A stretch of DNA of 64,000 bases from Steroidobacter gossypii (lineage in GTDB: Bacteria > Pseudomonadota > Gammaproteobacteria > Steroidobacterales > Steroidobacteraceae). Position numbers and translations under genes: made by a program. Below, one piece after another: positions 7,946-16,641 of this stretch (its first letter is position 1; the number at the start of each line of letters is the position of its first letter). The stretch is from contig NZ_JAEVLS010000003.1 in assembly GCF_016801985.1 (NCBI RefSeq), positions 124,001 to 188,000 of the forward strand. Direction: 5' to 3'. A model generated the notes under the pieces. It saw nothing but the letters and a program-made list of their open reading frames with translations, did not search any database and was not told the origin of the DNA.

Positions 7946-8899
7946 TCAAGCCGTGCTCAGTTTCGCGACGCGGGGAGCGGGCTTCGGTGCGGTGGTTTCG
8001 ACGCCCACTGCGGCGAACAACTCCTTGACGGGAGCGCAGACCGCGTCCGCTTCGGCCGAGCGATCATGCTGCAGGATCAGCTCAGCTGCCTGCTGCATGC
8101 TCCGATACGCCGCGCGGATCATATGATTCCCGTGGATCACCAGGCGAACGCCGTGCTTGTGTAGCTCTGCACCGGTCAGATGATTGTAGGCGGTAGGGAT
8201 GCAAGCGAGCGGCTTGCTCACGCCGGTCTGCTGCTGAAGGCGACGGTAAGCTTCCATGAAGCGCGTGGCTTCGGCGCCGGAGCGGTCTTTGGAATGAATC
8301 ACGACGGCGTCGGCGTCGCTGTGCAAGTAGCGCTCGGCCCGGGCAAGCGCATCGGCCATGCCGGCGCCCGCGATCAGGCTCTCGATGCGAGCAAAAATCA
8401 GGAAGTCGTCGCTGAGCAAGCGATCCTTGGCCGCTGCAATCTTCCAGCACACCGTCTCTGGATCTTCCAATTCATGGTTGGCGTCGTCCGCCAGGCTGGT
8501 GCGCTTGGAGCCCGACTTGTCTTCCAACACCACGCCGGAAACGCCGAGATCTTCCAGTCGCCGGCACAGATAACCGAAGGCCATTGCGTCGCCGCCAGTA
8601 TCGCCATCGGCCAGAATCGGCTTCGACGTGACGGCCGCGATGTCGGCGATGGCATCGAGGCGGCGTTCCAGCGTCGCCAGCTCTGCATCGGGCAGCGCCA
8701 GTGCGGTAGCGTGGCTGAAGCCGCTGGCCCATAACACGTCGAACTCTGCGTGCTGAGCGTCGCGGCTCATGGCCGTTGCGGCCAACACCGCCGACAGCGG
8801 CGAATGACATTCGATCGCACGCAACAGGCGCGGCGTGCTCAACATTTGTTTGAGGAGCGGGCGGCGGACCTCGGGCAGGAGGGAACGTACCAGTAACAT
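7946..8899 (-). CDS. PEP mutase-family enzyme, possibly phosphonopyruvate hydrolase
   Basis: 317 residues of the PEP mutase/isocitrate lyase superfamily: WASGFS, ILADGDTGGD (metal-binding Asp98 and Asp100), EDKSGSKRTSL gating loop (126-136) and ARIESLIAG. In PEP mutase the gating loop carries Lys-x-Asn (Asn122 in the mussel enzyme). Phosphonopyruvate hydrolase has Thr at that position, and here it is Thr134. That suggests C-P bond cleavage of phosphonopyruvate to pyruvate and phosphate rather than isomerisation, but the overall sequence is closer to the AepX branch (PTAYNHLTG...NHMIRAAY), so the call is tentative. It is flanked by phnM and phnF, all leftward. Confidence 0.7.
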   Translation of the reverse strand: MLLVRSLLPEVRRPLLKQMLSTPRLLRAIECHSPLSAVLAATAMSRDAQHAEFDVLWASGFSHATALALPDAELATLERRLDAIADIAAVTSKPILADGDTGGDAMAFGYLCRRLEDLGVSGVVLEDKSGSKRTSLADDANHELEDPETVCWKIAAAKDRLLSDDFLIFARIESLIAGAGMADALARAERYLHSDADAVVIHSKDRSGAEATRFMEAYRRLQQQTGVSKPLACIPTAYNHLTGAELHKHGVRLVIHGNHMIRAAYRSMQQAAELILQHDRSAEADAVCAPVKELFAAVGVETTAPKPAPRVAKLSTA

Positions 8900-8994
8900 C
8901 AGCGTCGCTCGATCTCGAGGAGAAGAGCGCTTCTTACCCTACGGCGCCATGCCATGTCTACTAGGAGAGTGGTTTCAGTGCCGCTGCCAGCGGC

Positions 8995-9756
8995 TCAGGA
9001 AGGCACCACGAACTGCAGCCGGTCGGCGCGAAAGCAGGTTCTGGCGAAGGTGACCGGCCGATCGCTGTCGCCGATGTCGATGCTCTCGGTTTCCAGCACA
9101 GGTTGCTGGCGCGGCATGCGCAGTTGCGCGGCTTCTTCGGCCGAAGGCAGGCGTGCGCCGATTCTGGTGTGGGAGCGCCGATACGACTCGACGCCGCAGG
9201 CGCTCAGCAGTTCGGTGATCGACAGTGAGCGATGCGGCTGAGCGAGCTGCTCCAGCGCCGCATCGAGCAAGGGCAGGCGTTTGCTGGGGAAATAATTGTG
9301 ACCGAGGCTGAGCGGCACGTCGTCGGCCTCGCCGAGCAGGACCAGCAGGTGACAGGGCGCGCCGACTGCGATCTTCAAGCCTCTGGCAACCGCTTCCGGC
9401 GCTTCGATCTGGGTGACTTGCAGGATTTTCCGGCGCGGATTGCGGCGTTGATCGAGCAGATTCTGAGTGAAGCGCGTCTGTGCGCCGAGCCGATATTCGA
9501 GCAGACCTTCGACCACGAACGTGCCCTTGCCCCATTCGACGCGCACCAGGCCCTCCTGCTCGAGGTGTGCGATCGCCCGGCGCGCGGTGTGCTTGTTGCA
9601 GCCGAAGCGTTGCGCCAGCTCGATATCGGTGGGCACTCGATCGCCTCCCTGCAGCACCTGACGCTCGATGTCGTTGGCGATGGAGTCGCTGATCTGCCGC
9701 CACAACCTGGGGGGGCTGTCTTTCTTGAGTCGGTCGGTCGAAGACATGAGGAGCAT
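8995..9756 (-). CDS. phnF: PhnF-like GntR/HutC transcriptional regulator
   Basis: 253 residues: an N-terminal winged helix (LAQRFGCNKHTARRAIAHLE, about 48-67) followed by a UbiC/HutC ligand domain. The segment YRLGAQTRFTQNLLDQ and RRSHTRIGAR match, from memory, YPLNAQARFSQNLLDQ and RRSQTRISAR of E. coli PhnF, the C-P lyase operon regulator. It heads the leftward phnF / PEPM-like / phnM group and is divergent from the TonB receptor across about 150 bases, so it may control both directions. Start at 9756 or the ATG at 9747; neither has a strong binding site. Confidence 0.85.
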   Translation of the reverse strand: MLLMSSTDRLKKDSPPRLWRQISDSIANDIERQVLQGGDRVPTDIELAQRFGCNKHTARRAIAHLEQEGLVRVEWGKGTFVVEGLLEYRLGAQTRFTQNLLDQRRNPRRKILQVTQIEAPEAVARGLKIAVGAPCHLLVLLGEADDVPLSLGHNYFPSKRLPLLDAALEQLAQPHRSLSITELLSACGVESYRRSHTRIGARLPSAEEAAQLRMPRQQPVLETESIDIGDSDRPVTFARTCFRADRLQFVVPS

Positions 9757-9878
9757 TGTTCACCGGGCAAGTACCGGGGGCATTGTAGGATCTGGCGTGC
9801 CGCAACGGAAATCCAGCCTCGATATATCTCGGATTGTTCGCCGGGATGTCATCTGCTCGTAACGATCGGCTTGCTACC

Positions 9879-9897
9879 CTAGGATCAAGTCCCCTAG
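9879..9897. promoter_or_regulatory. Inverted repeat, candidate PhnF-like operator
   Basis: CTAGG (9879-9883) and CCTAG (9893-9897) form an inverted repeat just ahead of the GTG start of the TonB receptor. CCCTAG also occurs twice directly. A second AT-rich palindrome, GATATATC, lies at 9821-9828. Either could be bound by the divergently encoded GntR regulator. This is inference from position and symmetry only. Confidence 0.25.
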
Positions 9898-9908
9898 TGG
9901 AGTGAGTC

Positions 9909-12767
9909 GTGACACAACTGCCGTTCAGCCTTCGGGCAGGCTGCGCTTTCATGCTGACGGCCGCCGCGGTCGGTTATCCAGCGTCGGTGCTTGCCGACGA
10001 TGCGCAATCCACAGTGGCGACGGCCGTCGACGGCGTGACGGAAGAAATCATCGTCACCGGTTCGAACGTGCGCGGCGCGCCGATGAACACCATGGTGGAT
10101 CTGCAAGTGCTGGATCGGGCGGTGATCGAACAGACCGGCGCGCGGCAGGTCAGCGATTTGCTCGCGAACGTGCCCGCGAATACCGGCAGTCAGCTCTACA
10201 ACGAAACCGGCCAGCTGAGCGGCACGGCGCAGTTCGTGTTGCGCGGGCTGGGGTTTGCTTCGACCTTGACGCTGCTGAACGGCCGCCGCGCCGGTGTCTC
10301 GCCGCTTTCGGACAAGTCGGGCGCGGACTTCGTCGACATCAATCAGTTTCCCCTGCTCATGATCGAGCGTGTCGATGTCCTCAAGGATGGCGCGTCGGCG
10401 ATCTATGGCTCGGACGCCGTGGCGGGCGTGGTGAATCTGGTGACGCGCAAGCGGTTCGATGGGCTCGATCTCAGCACCGACTATGCCGGCTCCTCCAACG
10501 ACGCTTACTCGGTCAGCGCAGCGGCGGGCCGCACTTTCGATCGCGGCTCGCTCAGTGCGTTCGCCACCTATTACCGCCAGAGCGGCAATGTTCGCTCGGA
10601 CTTCGATTGGATCATGGAGCGACTGGCGGGCAACGGAGTGCCCGGCCGGTCACAGCTGCTCACCAGCAACAGCTATCCAGGCAACTACGCGCGCGCCGCG
10701 TTCACCGATATGGGGCAGCCGACGCTTGCTCCAGGCGCAACTGCCGTCGCGGATCCCAACTGTGAGGCGGCCGGCGGCGTGTTTCGAATCAACAACGACG
10801 GCAGCGTCAATCGCAACACCTGTTACTTCGACTATCACGATCAGATCGCCGTGGTGCCGGAGCAGCAGCGGCTGCAGGCGTTCGTGCAGGGCGAGTTCGA
10901 AATCACCGAAAGGGTTCGCTACTTCAACGAGAGCAGCGCGTCCGAGAACGAAAACCTCATCTACAAACAACCGGGGAGCTATTCCAACGGCCTGTCGACC
11001 GGCAATGCCGCCGGCAACATCTATGTGCCGGCGGAGTCGCCGTTCAACTTCTTCGTGGCCGACGCCAGTCGGCCGGGTGGCATCGCATACATCGATCCGG
11101 CGCAATGGGATCCGAGCGTGCATCAGGCGGTGCCGCTGGTCGGCAATTTCCGGCCGCAGGGCATTCATTTTTCGGGCGACAAGCAGCAGACCAACACCTA
11201 TCTGCGCAGCGTAAACGGCTTGGATATCGGCTTGGGCGGCGACTGGCAGATGACGATTTCGCATGCCTATGCGCACGCCAGATACGATGAGCGCGATCCG
11301 GTGCGCATGGACTCGCGTGCGTTGAACCGGCTGCTGCTGGAAGGCCGCTACAATCCATTTGCCACCTCGATCACCGATCCGACGCTGGTGTCGCCGAAGG
11401 ACGGCGTGAGCGTGGCGGGCAACTCACAGGACGTGATCGACCAGATCTTCTATACCGCGGAGATCGAGCGTCGCACTCATCAGCAGGTAGTCGACCTTTC
11501 CGCTTCGGGGCCGGTGCTCACACTGCCGATCGGCGAAGTGTCTCTGGCAGTAGGGGCTCAATATCGCGAGCAGTCGCTGAAATCGAGGCCCGATGCGCTG
11601 GCGCTGCAGGGCCTGGCGGATTCTCCAGCCACCGACCAGCCTTATTCGGCCTCGGCCGACGTGCTGGCGGGCTACGCGGAAGTGGTGCTGCCGATCAACG
11701 ATCTGGCGATGGTTCAGGCGGCGGTTCGTCACGAAGATCACGGTGGCAGCGTTGGATCCTCCACCGATCCCAAGATCGCTGGCCGGCTCAATCTGTTCTC
11801 TGGCGCGCTCGCGCTGCGCGGCTCCTGGGGCACGTCCTTCCAGGCGCCGACCCTGACGCAAGGCGCGACCTCGCAGGCCTTCGTGGTCATCAACGATCCG
11901 GTGGTGATGGGCCCCAACGGCTTGACCTGTGGCCGTGCCACCTCTGGAAACAACGTGAACGTGGTGACGTTCGGCGGCGGGTTGGAGCCGCAGCAGGCCA
12001 CGAACTACAACTTCGGCGTCGATTGGCGTCCGTTCGAGGCGCTGACCCTGGGCGCCGGTTACTGGCACTACGACTACAGCGAGCTGATCGCCGCTGGCCA
12101 GAACGGGCAGGCGATCGTGAACGGCGAGTGCGTGAACGGTGTGTACGTGCCGGATCCACGCGCCGTGCGTGGCTCGGGCGGACAGTTGTTCCAGATCAAC
12201 ACTGAGTATGAGAACGTAGGCAAGGTGGTGACCGACGGCGTCGATCTGTCCGCGATGTATCGACTGTCGACCGATCGCGCGGGCGACTGGCTGTTCCGGA
12301 CGGAGGCCACGCGCGTCAATCGCTTCGATGTGTACGGCGCGAACGGCGCCGTAAGTCGCAACGTCGGCAGCCGCAATTTCAACAACAATTTCGCGCCGAT
12401 GCCCGAGTGGCGCGCCTTCGCGCAGGCGGTGTGGTCCGGAGACGTACACGAGCTGAGCCTCGCGGTGCGTTACACGGATGGATACAAAAACGATCAGAGC
12501 AACAACGCGCCCATCGACAGCTTCACCACCGCCGACCTGCAGTATCGGCTGACGCTGGAAGAACTCGTGCCGCTGGGCTCCAGTGAGTTCACGGTCGGTG
12601 TGAGCAACCTGTTCGACCGCGATCCGCCCTCGCTGGTGCGCTATGACGCAGCCGGGCAGCTCATCTCCGGCACCACCTCGGACATCGATCGCCCCGGCTA
12701 CGATCCGTTGTCGGTCGCGAACATCCAGGGCCGCTCGATATACCTGCGCTTTCTGCAGAAGCTCTGA
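9909..12767 (+). CDS. TonB-dependent outer-membrane receptor
   Basis: 952 residues with a signal peptide ending near ASVLADD. A TonB-box-like segment (EEIIVTG) is followed by the plug domain (LLANVP, FVLRGLG, GASAIYGSDAVAGVVNLVT) and a long 22-strand barrel region. Such receptors import substrates too large or scarce for porins. The C-terminus is YLRFLQKL, without the terminal aromatic residue usual for barrel insertion. It is followed nine bases later by a complete ABC importer and a dioxygenase, and is divergent from phnF, so a phosphonate-containing or organophosphate substrate is likely but not proven. GTG start. Confidence 0.92.
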   Translation: MTQLPFSLRAGCAFMLTAAAVGYPASVLADDAQSTVATAVDGVTEEIIVTGSNVRGAPMNTMVDLQVLDRAVIEQTGARQVSDLLANVPANTGSQLYNETGQLSGTAQFVLRGLGFASTLTLLNGRRAGVSPLSDKSGADFVDINQFPLLMIERVDVLKDGASAIYGSDAVAGVVNLVTRKRFDGLDLSTDYAGSSNDAYSVSAAAGRTFDRGSLSAFATYYRQSGNVRSDFDWIMERLAGNGVPGRSQLLTSNSYPGNYARAAFTDMGQPTLAPGATAVADPNCEAAGGVFRINNDGSVNRNTCYFDYHDQIAVVPEQQRLQAFVQGEFEITERVRYFNESSASENENLIYKQPGSYSNGLSTGNAAGNIYVPAESPFNFFVADASRPGGIAYIDPAQWDPSVHQAVPLVGNFRPQGIHFSGDKQQTNTYLRSVNGLDIGLGGDWQMTISHAYAHARYDERDPVRMDSRALNRLLLEGRYNPFATSITDPTLVSPKDGVSVAGNSQDVIDQIFYTAEIERRTHQQVVDLSASGPVLTLPIGEVSLAVGAQYREQSLKSRPDALALQGLADSPATDQPYSASADVLAGYAEVVLPINDLAMVQAAVRHEDHGGSVGSSTDPKIAGRLNLFSGALALRGSWGTSFQAPTLTQGATSQAFVVINDPVVMGPNGLTCGRATSGNNVNVVTFGGGLEPQQATNYNFGVDWRPFEALTLGAGYWHYDYSELIAAGQNGQAIVNGECVNGVYVPDPRAVRGSGGQLFQINTEYENVGKVVTDGVDLSAMYRLSTDRAGDWLFRTEATRVNRFDVYGANGAVSRNVGSRNFNNNFAPMPEWRAFAQAVWSGDVHELSLAVRYTDGYKNDQSNNAPIDSFTTADLQYRLTLEELVPLGSSEFTVGVSNLFDRDPPSLVRYDAAGQLISGTTSDIDRPGYDPLSVANIQGRSIYLRFLQKL

Positions 12768-12776
12768 GGCATCACG

Positions 12777-13955
12777 ATGGCGTCAATCGCGTTGGATCGC
12801 ATTGCCAAGGTATTCACGCGCCCGGACGGTTCGCCGACCCGGGTGCTCGATGAGCTGACGCTGCAGGTCGCGGCCGGAGAGTTTCTGACCTTGCTCGGGC
12901 CGTCTGGATGCGGCAAATCCACGTTGATTCGAATCATCGCGGGCCTGGAGCCGCAGAGCGCCGGCTCGGTGAGCATCGGCGGACAATGCGTGGATGGTCG
13001 CCATCCGCGCCAACGCGACGTCGCGATGGTGTTCCAATCCTACGCCCTGTATCCCCACATGACGGTGGAGGCGAATCTTGCGTTGCCGTTGGTCATGCGC
13101 CGATTGACAGCGTTGCAGCGTGCGCCGTGGATCGGACGGTGGATGCCTGGCTATCGCCGTGTGCGCGAGACCATCGACCGCGACGTGCGCGAGGTCGCCG
13201 GCGCGCTCGAACTGACTCATTTGCTCGAGCGCAAGCCCGGGCAGCTCTCCGGTGGCCAGCGGCAACGAGTCGCACTGGCTCGAGCGATGGTGCGCCAACC
13301 GTCCGTGTTTCTCATGGACGAGCCCTTGTCGAATCTGGACGCCAAGCTGCGCACGCAAATGCGTGCCGAGATCACGGCCCTGCATCGACGGCTACGCACC
13401 ACCTTCGTTTATGTGACTCACGATCAGACCGAAGCGATGACGATGTCGGATCGGGTGGCGGTGATGTTCGACGGCCGGATCGAGCAAATCGGTCCACCGA
13501 CCGAACTCTACGCGCGACCCGCCACACGGCGCGTGGCCGAGTTCATCGGCACACCGCAGATCAACTCGATCGACGGCATCGTGCGTTCCGCCAGCACCAT
13601 CGAAGTGGCCGGGGCGGTCCTGCCGATCGGTACTTGCCTGCCCACGGGATCGGTGGTGACGGTGGGCTTGCGCCCTGAGAGTTTGACGCCGGTCGAGCGC
13701 GCCGGCGCGACGGTGCTGCTGGGACGAGTGCAGCGAATCGAACATATGGGCGCCGACAGCTATGTCTACTTCCATGTGCTGGGGCAGGCGCGAGCGCTGG
13801 TGCTCAGAACATCGGCTGCGCGAGCCGCCGGTCTGCAGCCGGAGATGGTGTTTCACGTCGCCACTTCGCTCGATCAGGTGTTGCTGTTCGACTCGCAGGG
13901 GCGCGCCATCGACAGCGTGGTTCCACAGATCGCCTCGGTCAGGAGCTTTCGTTGA
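12777..13955 (+). CDS. CUT1/UgpC-type ABC transporter ATP-binding protein
   Basis: 392 residues. Walker A GPSGCGKST, Q-loop (VFQSYALYPHMT), signature LSGGQRQRVALARA, Walker B VFLMDEPLSNLD and switch region HDQTEAMTMSDR are all intact. The C-terminal 130 residues form the TOBE-type regulatory domain seen in MalK and UgpC. About 20 extra residues between the Q-loop and signature occur in some proteobacterial UgpC relatives. It energises the two permeases that follow; its stop overlaps the first permease start. The class normally imports sugars or glycerol-3-phosphate; context suggests a phosphonate or phosphoester. Confidence 0.93.
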   Translation: MASIALDRIAKVFTRPDGSPTRVLDELTLQVAAGEFLTLLGPSGCGKSTLIRIIAGLEPQSAGSVSIGGQCVDGRHPRQRDVAMVFQSYALYPHMTVEANLALPLVMRRLTALQRAPWIGRWMPGYRRVRETIDRDVREVAGALELTHLLERKPGQLSGGQRQRVALARAMVRQPSVFLMDEPLSNLDAKLRTQMRAEITALHRRLRTTFVYVTHDQTEAMTMSDRVAVMFDGRIEQIGPPTELYARPATRRVAEFIGTPQINSIDGIVRSASTIEVAGAVLPIGTCLPTGSVVTVGLRPESLTPVERAGATVLLGRVQRIEHMGADSYVYFHVLGQARALVLRTSAARAAGLQPEMVFHVATSLDQVLLFDSQGRAIDSVVPQIASVRSFR

Positions 13956-14857
13956 CGACCGACGCGCAGGCGACCTCAATGGAGCACGCCTCGCAATCCA
14001 GCCACGGTTGGCTGCTTGCGGGGCCGGCCGCCTTTGCGTTGCTGGCGCTCATCATTCTTCCCGCGCTGTCAGTGTTCTTCGTGGCGCTGACCGACTGGCA
14101 ATTCGGCGCGCGCACGTTCTCGTATGTGGGTCTTGAGAACTACCACGAATTGTTCGCGGATCCGGACTTCTACAAATCGCTGCGCAATACCTTTGTGTAC
14201 GTGCTCATCGTGGTGCCGGGAACGGTGCTCACCGGATTGGCCATCGCGCTGCTGGTGGAATCCGACCGCACTCTGCGTACTTTCTATCGAGCCGCTCACT
14301 TCCTGCCGTTCATGGCGACGCTGGCAGCGATGGCCGTGGCCTGGGAGGCTTTGTTACATCCCACCATCGGTCTGCTCAATCAGGCGCTCAGCGACCTTGG
14401 ACTGCCGACCGCCAACTGGTTGCGTGACCCGTCCACCGTGCTGGTGACGCTGGCGGTGATCGCCATCTGGAAAAATCTCGGCTTCGCGATGGTGCTGTTC
14501 ATGGCAGGGCTGAAGGCCATCCCGCGGGATCTTTACGACGCGGCTGATGTCGATGGCGCGGTCGGCGCCACGGATCGGTTGCGAACGGTCACGCTGCCGA
14601 TGCTCGGGCCCACGATGTTGTTCGTCGTGATCGTCACCGCCTTGCGCGCGCTGGAAACGTTCGACACGGTGAACATCCTCACTCAGGGCGGGCCGGCTCG
14701 GGCCTCCGAAATGTTGTTGTACACGTTGTACGTGGAGAGCTTCGGCTATCTGCAAGCCGGGCGGGGCGCCGCGATCACCGTCGTGTTTCTGATCATCGTG
14801 GTGTTACTGACGCTGTTGCAGATGAGAGTCATGGACAGGAGGGTTCATTACTCATGA
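13952..14857 (+). CDS. ABC transporter permease (MalF/UgpA type)
   Basis: 301 residues with six predicted membrane helices. The cytoplasmic coupling motif is visible as DAADVDGAVGATDRLRTVTL (EAA-like, about 195-214). TTG start at 13952 overlaps the ATPase stop by four bases and has AGGAG six bases upstream; an ATG at 13979 is the alternative. It pairs with the next permease to make the transmembrane channel of the importer. Confidence 0.9.
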   Translation: MTTDAQATSMEHASQSSHGWLLAGPAAFALLALIILPALSVFFVALTDWQFGARTFSYVGLENYHELFADPDFYKSLRNTFVYVLIVVPGTVLTGLAIALLVESDRTLRTFYRAAHFLPFMATLAAMAVAWEALLHPTIGLLNQALSDLGLPTANWLRDPSTVLVTLAVIAIWKNLGFAMVLFMAGLKAIPRDLYDAADVDGAVGATDRLRTVTLPMLGPTMLFVVIVTALRALETFDTVNILTQGGPARASEMLLYTLYVESFGYLQAGRGAAITVVFLIIVVLLTLLQMRVMDRRVHYS

Positions 14858-15690
14858 GCGTGCGCAGCCTGCCGTGGCCAGCGGCGGTGGCCAGGCATTC
14901 GGTGCTCATCGTGACGGCGGCCCTGATGCTGTTGCCGTTCGTGTGGATGCTGAGCCTGTCCGTGAAGGGGCCGGGCGAGATGTTCCGCTCGGGCTTTGCG
15001 CTGCTGCCTGCACATTTCCACGGGCTCGACAATTACCGTGCCGCGCTTACCGCTGCGCCGCTGCCCAGATTTCTCTTGAACGGGGTGTTGGTGTGTGGAT
15101 CCATCGCGATCCTGCAGTTGCTCCTGTGCGCGCCGTGCGCGTACGCCCTGGCCAAGTTGCAGTTCAAAGGGCGCGGCGCATTGTTCGCTCTGGTGCTGCT
15201 CGGCCTGATCATTCCTCAGCAGGTGCTGGCGCTGCCATTGTTCTTCATCGGCTATCGGCTCGGACTGTTGGACAGCTACGTCGGCCTGATCTTTCCCTTC
15301 GTGATCTCGCCTTTCGGGATCTTCCTGCTGCGCCAGTTCTTTCGGGGCATCCCGGACGACATCGTGCACGCCGCGCGTCTCGATGGTGTGTCCGAGTTGG
15401 GCATCGTCTGGCGCATCATGGCGCCGATGGCGCAGCCGGCAATCATCGCGTTTCTGATCTTTTCGGTGGTCAGCCATTGGAACGATCTGTTCTGGCCGCT
15501 GATCGCGGTGCGCAGCGAGTCGCTGATGCCGCCGGCATTGGGCATCGTGACATTCCGCGATGCTGAGGCCGGCACTGACTACGGACCGCTGATGGCCGGC
15601 GCGGTGCTGGTCGTCGCGCCGCTGGTGCTGGCGTTCCTGCTGGCCCAACGTCGCTTCATCGAGAGTCTTACCCTGGGCGGCGTCAAATAG
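14854..15690 (+). CDS. ABC transporter permease (MalG/UgpE type)
   Basis: 278 residues with six predicted helices and the EAA-type loop (HAARLDGVSELGIVWRI, about 169-185) that docks on the ATPase. Its ATG overlaps the stop of the first permease (ATGA), indicating translational coupling. It forms the importer heterodimer with the preceding gene. The solute-binding lipoprotein is two genes downstream. Confidence 0.9.
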   Translation: MSVRSLPWPAAVARHSVLIVTAALMLLPFVWMLSLSVKGPGEMFRSGFALLPAHFHGLDNYRAALTAAPLPRFLLNGVLVCGSIAILQLLLCAPCAYALAKLQFKGRGALFALVLLGLIIPQQVLALPLFFIGYRLGLLDSYVGLIFPFVISPFGIFLLRQFFRGIPDDIVHAARLDGVSELGIVWRIMAPMAQPAIIAFLIFSVVSHWNDLFWPLIAVRSESLMPPALGIVTFRDAEAGTDYGPLMAGAVLVVAPLVLAFLLAQRRFIESLTLGGVK

Positions 15691-15719
15691 CCGCGTCGTC
15701 TCCACTTCTCACGAGCATC

Positions 15720-16634
15720 ATGAACACAGACAACGGCATCCATGTCATTCCCGCGACTCCCTACATTGGCGCCGACGTTCACAACGTCGATCTGGCGCGT
15801 GTCGTCGATGTCACCGACGTGGCCACCATCGAAGCGTTGCGACTCGCGCTCGATGAGCATCTCGTGCTCCGCTTGCGCGGCCAGCATCTCAGTGCGTCGC
15901 AGATGGAGCGCTTCGGCGCATACTTCGGCGGTTTCGTGAGTCTGAAGCGGCCCGAGCAGCGCGACGCTTTGCATATCCCCGGACTACAGTTCGTGAAGTG
16001 TATTTCCAACGGCGTGACAGCGGACGGTCGGCCGGTCGGAGATGGCAGCGCGAAGCCTCAGGACTGGCACACGGATGGGGCCATGAAGCCGCGCCCGGCG
16101 ACTTATTCGCACTTCTATGCTCGAGTCGTGCCGGCGGATCCGCCGCGCACGTATTGGATGAATATGTATCGGGTCTACGATTCCCTGCCGGCGCAGTGGC
16201 GCGAGGAGATCCAGGATCTCTGGGTGATCCATCATCAGTATTCCGCGGGCAACGAGTTTCCGTTGCCGCCCTCACTGCCGCTGGCGAAGCGGATGGAGGG
16301 ACCGAGACATCCCTTGGTTCGTCGCCATCCGACCAGCGGACGCCCGTTGCTCTACTTGCCGCACCGTGACGACGCCATCGTGGTCGGCAGAGATGAGGCC
16401 GCAAGCCGACAGTTGCTCGCTCGCCTGCGTGACTTCGCAGCCCGCTCGCCGTACTGGTGGTCGGCGGCAATGGAGTTGGATGACTTCGTGATCTGGGACA
16501 ATCGCGCCTGTCTGCATCGTCGCGACGGCTGGGATCCGGCGCGTGAACGCACGCTGTGGCATCTTGCGAACGAAGGGGAGGTTCCCGTGCCGTATTACGC
16601 AGCGTCGGAGCTGGATGTGAAACAAGCTTCCTGA
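15720..16634 (+). CDS. TauD-like Fe(II)/2-oxoglutarate dioxygenase
   Basis: 304 residues of the TauD/TfdA family. The iron ligands are visible: HxD in QDWHTDGAM and the distal His in NRACLHRRD; Arg in ERTLWH probably binds 2-oxoglutarate. Family members hydroxylate taurine, gamma-butyrobetaine, herbicides or phosphonates, often to make a C-S or C-P bond cleavable. Its position between the permease and binding-protein genes of an importer suggests it acts on the imported compound. If the substrate is an alkylphosphonate, the product would be an alpha-hydroxyphosphonate. The substrate is inferred from context only. Confidence 0.85.
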   Translation: MNTDNGIHVIPATPYIGADVHNVDLARVVDVTDVATIEALRLALDEHLVLRLRGQHLSASQMERFGAYFGGFVSLKRPEQRDALHIPGLQFVKCISNGVTADGRPVGDGSAKPQDWHTDGAMKPRPATYSHFYARVVPADPPRTYWMNMYRVYDSLPAQWREEIQDLWVIHHQYSAGNEFPLPPSLPLAKRMEGPRHPLVRRHPTSGRPLLYLPHRDDAIVVGRDEAASRQLLARLRDFAARSPYWWSAAMELDDFVIWDNRACLHRRDGWDPARERTLWHLANEGEVPVPYYAASELDVKQAS

Positions 16635-16641
16635 GGGCGGC

